DNA of 37,422 nucleotides, taken from contig JALVVJ010000099.1 in the NCBI GenBank assembly GCA_027023475.1, positions 1 through 37,422 on the forward strand, written 5' to 3'. This document shows positions 9,738 to 17,601 of this stretch, piece by piece. Under the pieces are notes generated by a model. That model had not been told where the DNA came from. It made no database searches and was given only the letters and a program-made list of their open reading frames with translations. This DNA is from Flavobacteriales bacterium (GTDB lineage Bacteria > Bacteroidota > Bacteroidia > Flavobacteriales > Flavobacteriaceae). Each line of letters opens with the position of its first letter. Positions within the stretch are counted from its first letter, which is position 1. Both the position numbers and the translations under genes were made by a program.

Positions 9738-10253
9738 TTAGCGTATTTCATCGATTTTGACACATAAGTGCCCTTCGATGGTATGTTGGACACTTTGATC
9801 ATCGTCGAATGTTCCCGAAAATTCATAGTAAACCCGTCCGCCTTGTTGGTCGTCCAGACGCTTGCATACGAATTGGAGCGATACCGGCGATTGATTATTC
9901 CAAAGGGAAACAATGTCCAGTTTGGAACCTTCGGTGATGTCGGGCATGGAAACCTGTGCGGAAGTTTGATTCACATCCGTGGCCGAGGATTGGAAAATAT
10001 ATCCGTTGCCCAATTGATGCACCATCAGGAAATTTCCGGGGCTTTGACTACGGTGTTCGTAGTACACCATAAGTGCGGCACCGGTGCCTTGGGGCAAAAA
10101 TACTTCTTGTCCGTTATCCACCCGGTAATAGAGGCCGGAGGCGTCGCAGCTATATTCGTTTTCGGGTTCGGGCTCCGGCTCCGGTTGACACATACTACCC
10201 ATAGTCAGGAACGCTATGGCAACGGGAATAAAAAATTTCAAATGTTTAAACAT
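9738..10253 (-). CDS. Small lipoprotein, member 2 of a tandem paralogous trio
   Basis: This 171-residue protein has a signal peptide ending in TMGSMC (lipidated Cys22) and a run of Pro-Glu pairs (QPEPEPEPENEY) as a flexible tether. The domain starts SCDASGLYYRVDNG and ends HLCVKIDEIR, with an internal FVCKR. Of the three it shares most with member 3: YIFQSSATDVNQTS aligns with FYFHSSASGQGETS, and YYEFSGTFDDD with ISFSGTTAGGD. The gaps to its neighbours are 24 and 18 bases, so co-transcription is likely. The exported location is well supported. The function is unknown and no enzyme motif is visible. Confidence 0.82.
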   Translation of the reverse strand: MFKHLKFFIPVAIAFLTMGSMCQPEPEPEPENEYSCDASGLYYRVDNGQEVFLPQGTGAALMVYYEHRSQSPGNFLMVHQLGNGYIFQSSATDVNQTSAQVSMPDITEGSKLDIVSLWNNQSPVSLQFVCKRLDDQQGGRVYYEFSGTFDDDQSVQHTIEGHLCVKIDEIR

Positions 10254-10277
10254 AATAAATGGTTTTTGGGGGTTGAT

Positions 10278-10715
10278 TTATAATACTTGGTCGATTTGGA
10301 CACAAAATTCGGCTTCGATGCCGTTGCCGGTTACGTCCAACCGGAATTCTTGTCCTGCTTGCGTTCCGGCGCGTTGGCAAGTGACGGTAACCTGATAGGT
10401 ATCGGTACCATTGAGGACGATGCGTCCGGGTCCGCTTTGTCCTTCGTGAATCACCGTGGTGGTAAAGAAGAAGCTAAAATTTTGATTTTCGACAATTTCG
10501 ATACCCGGCTGACCGTCGGGGCCGTTGTTGCCGGTGAACAATTGTACGGAAAGTTGGCTGTCGGGTACCAGGGTTTGGGTGGTGGCATTTTGGTCGGTGG
10601 TATAGGTCAAACCGTCATAGTCGCAAGTGTCTTCATTGGGGGCGGGGGTGTTGTCGTTGTCGCAGGCGGCAAACAGGCCGGCCACGATGAATAAACCGAG
10701 GATGATTTTTTTCAT
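10278..10715 (-). CDS. Small lipoprotein, member 1 of a tandem paralogous trio
   Basis: This 145-residue protein has a lipoprotein signal ending in GLFAAC (Cys18) and an Asp/Asn/Pro-rich linker. The domain begins TCDYDGLTYTTDQ and ends EFCVQIDQVL; an internal VTVTCQR matches FVCKR in member 2. It is the shortest of the trio and lacks the SSA segment, having FSFFFTTTVIHEGQSG at that place. It starts 4 bases after the LRR gene stops, so the two are almost certainly in one transcript. It probably sits in the outer or inner membrane facing the periplasm or surface. No known function can be assigned. Confidence 0.82.
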   Translation of the reverse strand: MKKIILGLFIVAGLFAACDNDNTPAPNEDTCDYDGLTYTTDQNATTQTLVPDSQLSVQLFTGNNGPDGQPGIEIVENQNFSFFFTTTVIHEGQSGPGRIVLNGTDTYQVTVTCQRAGTQAGQEFRLDVTGNGIEAEFCVQIDQVL

Positions 10716-10719
10716 TGAA

Positions 10720-11946
10720 TTAGTTTTTGATGAGTTGTGTGGTAAAGTTTTGATTTACGGTGCTTAGTTGCAGCAAATAAAGTCCGTCGGGCAGCCGGTT
10801 TACGGGGATACGGTTGTCGCCGGGCTGTAATTCTTGGCGTAAAATGATTTTGCCGGAGGCGTCGCTGATTTGTAACGATCCTTTTTGGATGCTGTGAATT
10901 TGCAATATGTCTTGTACGGGGTTGGGATAAACTTGGAAATAATCTTCCATAAGGGTTTCCACGTCCACATAAGCATCACACTGTGTATAGTTTAGCACAT
11001 AATGCGCCGTATTGTCAATAGCATTGGGCCAGTGGCTGTTCATATAACCGGGCTCGTTTACATAAACACATGCGAGGTTGGGATTGTTAGTGGCGTTAAA
11101 ATATATCATATTCACATTGTTGCCGTTTTGTAAATTCAAGCTGTCCAATTGATTGTTGTTACATTTCAGATAGTTTAGCGAAGTATTGTAACCGAGATTT
11201 AAGGTGGTTATTTGATTCGAAAAACAATAGAGTTTTACCAAATTTTCGTTGTGTTCCACGTTCAAGCTGCTCAAATGATTGTTTTCGCAATGCAGATACA
11301 TCAAGGAAGAATCATCATCGGTATTTAGTGAGGTAATTTGGTTGTTGTTGCATGCGAGATTGTATAAACTCGGATTATGACTTATATCCAAATTGTCAAT
11401 TTGATTGAAATCGCAGAATAATAGTTCCAAACGTGTATTTTGGCTCACATCCAAAGTGGTTAGTTGATTGAAATTACATAATAAATAAACCAAATCGGTA
11501 TTTTGGCTCACATTCAGGGTGGTGAGTTGGTTATGATTGCAGTTCAGATTAACCAAAGCGGTATTTGGGCTCATATCCAAACCATTCAAATGATTATACC
11601 GGCAATTCAAATCGGTCAATGAAGTATTTTGATCGAGATTCAAGGTGGTGATTTGGTTGTGCGAACAGTTCAAATTTTGCAAGGCGGAAAAATCCTCGAT
11701 GCCGGTAAGGTCGCTTATGTTTAGACTACTGATGTTTAAATAAGTAACTACATTGATTTTATTTGTCGGAACCGTGTCGTTCATTACACCGTCGCCCATG
11801 CTGTTGGCATCGCCGATGCTTACGGGACTTCCTGCGGCCGTATGGGTTTCCAAATAGTTTTCAAAATGGTCGTCCGGCACATAGGTTTGTTGGGCGTACA
11901 AATCAAGGGCTGCCGAAAAGATAAAAAGGAGGAAAAATTTTTTCAT
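10720..11946 (-). CDS. Secreted leucine-rich-repeat protein with type IX sorting domain
   Basis: This 408-residue protein has a signal peptide (MKKFFLLFIFSAALDLYAQ). An N-terminal part (about 20-88) includes VPDDHFENYLE, often seen at the start of Bacteroidota LRR proteins. Nine exact 21-residue repeats (about 89-277) follow the pattern LxxLxCxxNxLxxLDVSxNTx. The C-terminal domain (about 335-408) reads VYPNPVQDILQI, then DGLYLLQLS: a type A signal for the type IX secretion system, which exports proteins and often anchors them on the cell surface. The LRR region should form a curved solenoid for binding protein or sugar. It is the first gene of the six-gene cluster ending with the kinase and regulator, so it may be the outermost sensing or adhesion part; that is inference. 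Confidence 0.92.
   Translation of the reverse strand: MKKFFLLFIFSAALDLYAQQTYVPDDHFENYLETHTAAGSPVSIGDANSMGDGVMNDTVPTNKINVVTYLNISSLNISDLTGIEDFSALQNLNCSHNQITTLNLDQNTSLTDLNCRYNHLNGLDMSPNTALVNLNCNHNQLTTLNVSQNTDLVYLLCNFNQLTTLDVSQNTRLELLFCDFNQIDNLDISHNPSLYNLACNNNQITSLNTDDDSSLMYLHCENNHLSSLNVEHNENLVKLYCFSNQITTLNLGYNTSLNYLKCNNNQLDSLNLQNGNNVNMIYFNATNNPNLACVYVNEPGYMNSHWPNAIDNTAHYVLNYTQCDAYVDVETLMEDYFQVYPNPVQDILQIHSIQKGSLQISDASGKIILRQELQPGDNRIPVNRLPDGLYLLQLSTVNQNFTTQLIKN
11116..11682 (-). repeat. Nine 21-codon leucine-rich repeats
   Basis: Nine consecutive units of exactly 63 bases encode LRRs, each with a cysteine at the sixth position (LNC, LNC, LNC, LLC, LFC, LAC, LHC, LYC, LKC). A degenerate tenth unit follows. 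The uniform length suggests growth by unit duplication. Confidence 0.88.
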
Positions 11947-12024
11947 AATGATGATTTAATCAATGACGATAATCGCCGGTTTAGGGAACAAACATACCGG
12001 AATAAACAGGCGCCCAAAACCTCC

Positions 12025-12123
12025 ATGGCAACAAAGGGGCGGATGGTTAAACGAAAGAAGCGTTTTGTCCGTTATCCTGCAAATATGTTTTTTTATCAAA
12101 TGTTGAAAAAATATGTCCTTTAA
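12025..12123 (+). CDS. Possible 32-residue basic micro-ORF
   Basis: An ATG at 12025 opens a 32-codon frame beginning MATKGRMVKRKKRFVRY and ending MLKKYVL. It is strongly basic, with an aromatic second half. It lies between the divergent LRR and dnaE genes and is followed 29 bases later by a plus-strand terminator-like hairpin (12153-12172), which is the only reason to list it. No promoter or ribosome-binding site is evident and the frame continues upstream antisense to the LRR gene. It may well be chance. Confidence 0.15.
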   Translation: MATKGRMVKRKKRFVRYPANMFFYQMLKKYVL

Positions 12124-12152
12124 AATTTACGGAAGCAAAAGGCGGATTTTTC

Positions 12153-12172
12153 ACGGCCCGAGGCCGTTTTTT
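12153..12172 (+). terminator. Orphan terminator-like hairpin upstream of dnaE
   Basis: ACGGCC (12153-12158) pairs with GGCCGT (12162-12167) around a 3-base loop and is followed by a T run. It points toward dnaE although no gene is recognised on the plus strand upstream; the LRR gene runs the other way. It could end a small RNA or the micro-ORF transcript, or shield dnaE from read-through. Confidence 0.6.
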
Positions 12173-12182
12173 CATAAATCGA

Positions 12183-12213
12183 TTTCAAAGTTGCCGGCTT
12201 TTGATTACCTTTA
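12183..12213 (+). promoter_or_regulatory. Possible dnaE promoter
   Basis: TACCTTTA at 12206-12213 differs by one base from TAnnTTTG, and TTTC at 12183-12186 stands 19 bases upstream in the place of TTTG. Both elements are imperfect. The site lies downstream of the orphan terminator and about 55 bases before the dnaE ATG. Confidence 0.35.
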
Positions 12214-12267
12214 CAATGCCATTTTGGTCAGCCGGTTTTTTATTAACCCTTTTTAAATCACTTGTTT

Positions 12268-15200
12268 ATGTTTCTTGTTTTCGACACCGAGACCACCGGA
12301 CTTACCCGCAAAGATTTGCCCGAATCCCATCCCGAACATTGGCCGCGGATGGTACAATTGGCCTGGCAGTTGCACGACGAATGGGGCCAAATCATCGACA
12401 GGGGCGATTTGATTATCCGTCCCGACGGATTCGATATTCCTTTCAATGCCCAACAGGTACACGGCATCAGTACGGAACTGGCCCGTGCCGAAGGTGTTCC
12501 ATTGGAGGAGGCCTTGACACGTTTTGAGGAAGCTCTGGAAAAGACGTCTTATCTTGTGGGTCATAACCTGGGTTTCGACCTGGGCGTGGTGGGCGCCGAA
12601 ATGCAACGGGCCGGCCACGAGAAGGCATATCATCGATTGGATGCGCTTCCCGTTTTGGATACCATGACCGAACACACGGCCGAACTGGTGGGCATACGGC
12701 GCAAAGCCGGGTTCAAACTGCCCAAACTGGGTGAATTGTATGCTTTTTTGTTCGGCGAGGATTTTGCCGAAGCCCACAATGCCGCCGCCGACGTGGAAGC
12801 CACGGCCAGGGCGTTTTTTGAACTTGTCCGCCAAGGGGTTATCAATCCCGATACATTCGGACGCGATGACGAATTCCTGAAAGCTTTCGCCGAACGCTAT
12901 CCCGATGTGTTTCCACCCTTCGGACTCACGCATCGCAGTTTGAAACAAGCTTCGCAACAACTGGAAGACGAAAAATCCCATACCGCCGGACAAAAGGAAA
13001 CAACCACGGGCCATTGGGATAATTTTGCACACCTTCATGTGTATAGCCAATATTCCTTGCTTGAATCCACGGTTAAATTCAATGAACTGGTCAATGCGGT
13101 GGCCCAAGCCGGCATGCCGGCAGTAGCCATGACCGACAAAGGCAACATGATGGGCGCATTTGAGTTTTGGAAAGCCGTGGACAAATACAACAAAGCCCTG
13201 GATGAATCCGGCAACAAAATCAAGCCGGTTATCGGAGTGGAACTCCTGGTGTGCAACAATCACCGCGAACGTAACCCTGACGATAAAGGATACCCGGTAA
13301 TATTGTTGGCCAAAAACAAAACCGGCTATCATAATTTGGTCAAATTGGGGTCCATTGCCAATACCGACGGCTACTACTACAATCCACGGGTGGACAAGGA
13401 TTTGCTCCGGCAATACCGCGAAGGGCTGATCGCTATTTCGGGCGGAGTAAGCGGAGAAATCGCCCATTTTATTCTGAATGTGGGCCAAGCGCAAGCCGAA
13501 GAAAAATTGCAAGAATGGTTGGATATTTTCGGCGAAGATTTTTACCTGGAAGTCCTCCGACACAATCTGGACACCGAAGAGGCCTTAAATAAGAGTTTAC
13601 GCCGGCTGGCTGATCAATATAATGTCAAATTGGTGGCCGGCAACGAAGTTTACTACCTGAAACCCGAAGATGCAACGGTTCAGGAAGTGCTCCTTTGTAT
13701 CCGCGACGGAAAAAAATTGCATCAACCCGTGGGGCGGGGGAGGGATCATCGCTATGCTTTGCCCAACAAGGAATTTTACCTGAAAACACCCGCGCAAATG
13801 CATGAGCTTTTGGGACGCGATTTTCCCGATGCCATCGACAACATCCGGGAAATTTTGGATAAGGTGGAACCCTACTCCCTGGCCCACCCCATTGTAATGC
13901 CCGTGTTTGAGGTGCCCGAGGAATTTGCCGTGGAAGGCGACACCCTTAGCAATGAAGCCCAGAAAAAATATTTGCGTCACTTGGTTTGGGAAGGTGCACG
14001 GCGGCGGTGGGGCGAAGAATTGGACGAACGCACCCGCCAGCGGTTGGAATACGAATTGAGCGTTATCGAAGATATGGGCTTTACGGGTTATTTCCTCATC
14101 GTTTGGGATGTGATCAACAAGGCCCGCGAAATGGGCATCGTAGTGGGGGCCGGGCGGGGTTCGGCCGCCGGTTCCGCCGTGTCCTATACCTTGGGCATTA
14201 CCAACGTGGATCCGATTAAATATGATTTGCTTTTCGAACGCTTCCTCAATCCGCAACGCCGAACCATGCCCGATATCGACATGGATTTTGACGATGTGGG
14301 CAGGAACAAAATCGTTCAATATGCCGTGGATAAATACGGCCGTGATAATGTAGCTCATATCATCACCTACGGTTACATCAAGGACAAAAGCGCCATTCGC
14401 GACACGTTTCGCGTGTTGGATTTGCCTTTGAGCGATGCCAACCGGCTGTCCAAATTGGCCGACATTTCCCTGAAAGACCTGTTGCACACACCCATCGAGG
14501 AATTGCGAGCCCGCGGTTTGCGCGGCGAAACCTTGGAAAACGCCAAAAAATTCAAGGAAATCATCGAAAACAACGAAAAACTGCGTCAAGGGGTGGAAAT
14601 AGCTTCCACGGTGGAAGGTGCCATTCGTAACCGTAGTTTGCATGCCTGTGGTTATATCATTGCGCCCGAGCCCATCGTAAACCTGATTCCGGTTACCAAG
14701 CTCAACAAAACCGATCTTTTGGTTACTCAATTCGATGCCAAGGTGGTCGAAAGTGCCGGATTGCTCAAAATGGACTTTCTGGCTATACGCACATTGACCA
14801 TTGTCAAAGACACCTTGGAACTGATCAAACAACGCCATGGCGTTACCATAGATTTGGACACACTGGGTTTCGACGACCCGAAAACCTACAAACTGCTGCA
14901 AGACGGACAAACCATCGGTGTTTTTCAGTTGGAATCGCCGGGTATGCGCAAAAACCTCAAAGCCCTTAAACCCACCAATTTCGAAGACATTGTGGCCATG
15001 GTGGCACTCTACCGTCCGGGACCTATGGAAAAAATTCCGTCCTACATCCGGCGTAAGCACGGACTTGAAGAGGTTAGCTACGATTTACCCGAAATGGAAG
15101 AATACCTCAAATCCACCTACGGCATCACCATCTATCAGGAGCAAGTGATGCTACTCTCCCAAAAATTGGCCGATTTTACCGGCGCCGAAGCCGACGACCT

Positions 15201-16737
15201 GCGCAAGGCCATGGGCAAAAAGAAAAAGGCCGAATTGGACAAGATGTATCCCAAATTCATCGAAAACGCTAAGGCCAAAGGTTTTCCGGTCAAAGTGTTG
15301 GAAAAAATTTGGAAAGATTGGGAGGCCTTTGCATCCTATGCTTTCAACCGGTCGCATGCCGTTAGCTATGCCGTGCTTGCCTACCATACGGCCTATCTGA
15401 AAGCCAATTATCCGGCCGAATTTTTTGCCGCATCGCTATCGAACAACTTGGGTAGCATCAACCAAGTAACCAAGTTTATCCAAGATGCCCGCCAGTGGAA
15501 TATCCGCGTGCTGCCCCCCGATGTCAATGAATCGGGCTTGCAGTTCACAGTCAATGCCGAAGGAAACATCCGCTTCGGATTATCGGCCATCAAGGGTGTG
15601 GGTGTCAAGGCCGCCGAATCCATCATCGCCGAACGCGAAAAAAACGGGCCCTACCAAAACATTTATGACTTTGTGGAACGACTGGATTCCCGCGCCGTAA
15701 ACGCAAGGGTGATGGAAGCACTGGTATTGGCGGGCGGGTTGGATGGCTTCGGTATCGACAGGGCCATATACTTTTGTCAGGACAAGAAGGAGCAGAACTT
15801 TATTAAAAAATTACTCCACTACGGCCAAAAATACCGGCAAAACGCCCAAGGTGGCGCCACCTTGTTCGACGATGTGGGTGGCGTGGAACTCCAAAAACCC
15901 AAGGTGCCCGACTGCGACCCCGGATGGTCGAACCTGGACCTGCTGGATCGTGAACGCGACCTGGTGGGGTTCTACATTTCGGGCCATCCGCTCGACCAGT
16001 TTTTAAACACCCTGAAATTTTACAAAGGCGAAGACAGCAAAACCGTCAATGCCATATTGCGGGCCCTCAACGAAAACCGCGATGTGCCCTTGGACAATTC
16101 CGCCGAGGAAGAAAACAATTCCGATGAAACCGACGACGATGTGGACATTGATTACGAAGATGACGAATTGGTCATCCGCCACAAGGAAAAGGATAACGAG
16201 AACATCATGACTTTGGCCAAGGCCAAAACCTACCTGAACCGGCACATCAAAATGTTCGGAATTGTAAAAGATAAACGCGAATTGACAACCAAAGAAGGAA
16301 GGGAATTCGGATTTGTTACCTTGGAAGATTTCGACGGTTCATACGAACTGGGCGTTTTCGGGAAAACCTTTTTGGAAACACGGCCCTACTTGGAACCCAA
16401 AAAAATGTTGGCCATCACCGCCAAAATTTCATTCAATCCCCGAAGACAATCCTACCAATTGCAGCTCGAAAGCGTGATGCCGCTTTACGAGTTGCTGGAA
16501 AAATCCTTCAAAGCCCTGGTTTTCGAATTCGACGAATTGGGGCTGACCTCCGAATTGGTTGACCAATTATCCGTTTTGCTAACCCGTCATAAGGGAAAAA
16601 AGAAAGTGCAAATTAAAATTCGCTCCCACACCGACGGGTTTTCACTTAAACTGGATTCCGGCCTGCGTGTGGATATTACCAATAAATTGATCGAAGAATT
16701 GAATAATAGAGGCGATGTGGATTTCGAGCTAATTTGA
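12268..16737 (+). CDS. dnaE: DNA polymerase III alpha subunit with N-terminal proofreading exonuclease
   Basis: This 1489-residue replicase has an added DnaQ-type exonuclease at the front. The start is the ATG at 12268 (MFLVFDTETTGL). The exonuclease domain (about 1-185) has ExoI Asp6 and Glu8, ExoII HNLGFD near 98 and ExoIII HNAAADVEA near 170, so it should be active. A linker follows, then a PHP domain (HLHVYSQYSLLES near 255), the polymerase palm with PDIDMDFDD near 668, and fingers. A helix-hairpin-helix (SAIKGVGVKAAESI) lies near 1110 and an OB fold (GIVKDKRELTTKEGREFGF) near 1335. Just before the OB fold is a very acidic insert (about 1280-1310). I recall such fused exonuclease domains in DnaE of other Bacteroidota, so the fusion is probably a lineage trait. 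trxA follows from its own promoter. Confidence 0.97.
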   Translation: MFLVFDTETTGLTRKDLPESHPEHWPRMVQLAWQLHDEWGQIIDRGDLIIRPDGFDIPFNAQQVHGISTELARAEGVPLEEALTRFEEALEKTSYLVGHNLGFDLGVVGAEMQRAGHEKAYHRLDALPVLDTMTEHTAELVGIRRKAGFKLPKLGELYAFLFGEDFAEAHNAAADVEATARAFFELVRQGVINPDTFGRDDEFLKAFAERYPDVFPPFGLTHRSLKQASQQLEDEKSHTAGQKETTTGHWDNFAHLHVYSQYSLLESTVKFNELVNAVAQAGMPAVAMTDKGNMMGAFEFWKAVDKYNKALDESGNKIKPVIGVELLVCNNHRERNPDDKGYPVILLAKNKTGYHNLVKLGSIANTDGYYYNPRVDKDLLRQYREGLIAISGGVSGEIAHFILNVGQAQAEEKLQEWLDIFGEDFYLEVLRHNLDTEEALNKSLRRLADQYNVKLVAGNEVYYLKPEDATVQEVLLCIRDGKKLHQPVGRGRDHRYALPNKEFYLKTPAQMHELLGRDFPDAIDNIREILDKVEPYSLAHPIVMPVFEVPEEFAVEGDTLSNEAQKKYLRHLVWEGARRRWGEELDERTRQRLEYELSVIEDMGFTGYFLIVWDVINKAREMGIVVGAGRGSAAGSAVSYTLGITNVDPIKYDLLFERFLNPQRRTMPDIDMDFDDVGRNKIVQYAVDKYGRDNVAHIITYGYIKDKSAIRDTFRVLDLPLSDANRLSKLADISLKDLLHTPIEELRARGLRGETLENAKKFKEIIENNEKLRQGVEIASTVEGAIRNRSLHACGYIIAPEPIVNLIPVTKLNKTDLLVTQFDAKVVESAGLLKMDFLAIRTLTIVKDTLELIKQRHGVTIDLDTLGFDDPKTYKLLQDGQTIGVFQLESPGMRKNLKALKPTNFEDIVAMVALYRPGPMEKIPSYIRRKHGLEEVSYDLPEMEEYLKSTYGITIYQEQVMLLSQKLADFTGAEADDLRKAMGKKKKAELDKMYPKFIENAKAKGFPVKVLEKIWKDWEAFASYAFNRSHAVSYAVLAYHTAYLKANYPAEFFAASLSNNLGSINQVTKFIQDARQWNIRVLPPDVNESGLQFTVNAEGNIRFGLSAIKGVGVKAAESIIAEREKNGPYQNIYDFVERLDSRAVNARVMEALVLAGGLDGFGIDRAIYFCQDKKEQNFIKKLLHYGQKYRQNAQGGATLFDDVGGVELQKPKVPDCDPGWSNLDLLDRERDLVGFYISGHPLDQFLNTLKFYKGEDSKTVNAILRALNENRDVPLDNSAEEENNSDETDDDVDIDYEDDELVIRHKEKDNENIMTLAKAKTYLNRHIKMFGIVKDKRELTTKEGREFGFVTLEDFDGSYELGVFGKTFLETRPYLEPKKMLAITAKISFNPRRQSYQLQLESVMPLYELLEKSFKALVFEFDELGLTSELVDQLSVLLTRHKGKKKVQIKIRSHTDGFSLKLDSGLRVDITNKLIEELNNRGDVDFELI

Positions 16738-16769
16738 CCCCTTCACCATGCAGGATGAAATTTTTTCCC

Positions 16770-16777
16770 TAACTTTG
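16770..16777 (+). promoter_or_regulatory. -7 element of trxA
   Basis: TAACTTTG matches TAnnTTTG exactly and lies about 28 bases before the trxA ATG. No good -33 element is seen at the usual spacing. It implies that trxA is transcribed separately from dnaE. Confidence 0.6.
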
Positions 16778-16805
16778 CACGCGAATTTCTAAAAACCCTA
16801 CAATT

Positions 16806-17141
16806 ATGCCCGTAGTAGTTACCGATGCCACGTTCGAAAAGGAAGTGCTTCAATCCAAAGTGCCCGTTGTGGTTGATTTTTGGGCCGTTTGGTGCGGACC
16901 TTGCCGTATGATTGCACCCATTATGGAGCAATTGGAAGAACGTTATGGCGACAAAATCAAAGTGGCCAAAGTGGATGTGGATCACGAACAACAATATGCC
17001 GCCAAATACGGCGTGCGCAACATCCCCACTGTGCTGGTTTTCCAAAACGGCGAACCCATCGGACGTCAAGTAGGAGTAGCACCGCTCGAAGTGTTTACCC
17101 GTGCTTTGGACCAATTGGTGGGCCACGAACAAAAGGCCTAA
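16806..17141 (+). CDS. trxA: Thioredoxin
   Basis: This is a 111-residue single-domain thioredoxin with the active site WCGPC (Cys30 and Cys33) in the context VDFWAVWCGPCRMIAP and the cis-proline motif NIPTVLVF. There is no signal peptide, so it is cytosolic and reduces protein disulfides with electrons from thioredoxin reductase. Length is normal. A consensus -7 box precedes it and a strong terminator follows, so it is probably monocistronic. Repeat copy B starts directly after its terminator. Confidence 0.97.
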   Translation: MPVVVTDATFEKEVLQSKVPVVVDFWAVWCGPCRMIAPIMEQLEERYGDKIKVAKVDVDHEQQYAAKYGVRNIPTVLVFQNGEPIGRQVGVAPLEVFTRALDQLVGHEQKA

Positions 17142-17163
17142 AAGCAATTCGTAGAACCTCCCT

Positions 17164-17200
17164 AAAACGCCTCGATTTTCCGGGGCGTTTTTCTTTTTTA
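17164..17200 (+). terminator. Rho-independent terminator of trxA
   Basis: AAAACGCCTCG (17164-17174) pairs over 11 positions with CGGGGCGTTTT (17181-17191), including one G-T pair, with a 6-base loop, followed by a T-rich tract to 17199. Confidence 0.92.
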
Positions 17201-17585
17201 GGGCGCCTGGCTGCTCACGTTCACGCCTCGGCGGTTGCTTCAAGACGACGGAGCGCTTTCGCACCCGCCGGCGTTCACGTGGCAGCCACCGGGCTGTCCG
17301 CTTAAATTCGCCTCGGGCCGCGGCGGTTTGCTAAGGGCCGGCTGCGGTGTCTCCTCAATACTTCGGAGCCACCTCGCCGGCAGCAAACCATGCCGCGCCC
17401 CTTCGGCTCATACCGCTCCCATCCCTGGCGCTTATTGGCGCGCGATAAATCGCGCTTGAATAATGAACGTCGAACTATTGAACGCCGATTGGCTCCGTCG
17501 GTGCCTCCTGCCACCGACGGCATTATACATTATCCTCGCCCCATCGTAATGACTCCGTTCTCCTATTGTAAAAATTGAAGGCGGC
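17201..17585 (+). repeat. Dispersed intergenic repeat, copy B
   Basis: This copy fills the gap between trxA and udp. Its blocks, in order: 5' edge GGGCGCCTGGCTGCTCACGT (17201-17220); hairpin H1 (17229-17270); GGGCTGTCCGCTTAAATTCG (17291-17310); ACCGCTCCCATCCCTGGCGC (17412-17431); palindrome GCGCGATAAATCGCGC (17440-17455); and a 3' edge TATTGTAAAAATTGAAGGC (17564-17582). It lacks the long hairpin of copies A and C. Between palindrome and 3' edge it has its own 9-bp hairpin, CCGTCGGTG with CACCGACGG (17495-17520). No gene is supported. Confidence 0.85.
17229..17270. repeat. Hairpin H1 in repeat copy B
   Basis: CGGCGG (17229-17234) pairs with CCGCCG (17265-17270) around a 30-base loop containing TGCTTCAAG and ACGGAGC. 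Copy C has nearly the same loop but a different stem, TGGCCG with CGGCCA (31719-31759), which still pairs. Confidence 0.6.
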
Positions 17586-17601
17586 TTATTTTGCGCGCAC
17601 C

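Noticed and set aside
13597-15060. Minus-strand 487-codon open frame across dnaE
   Set aside because: Antisense shadow of dnaE with no recognisable domain; the same holds for the 436-codon frame at 12253-13563.
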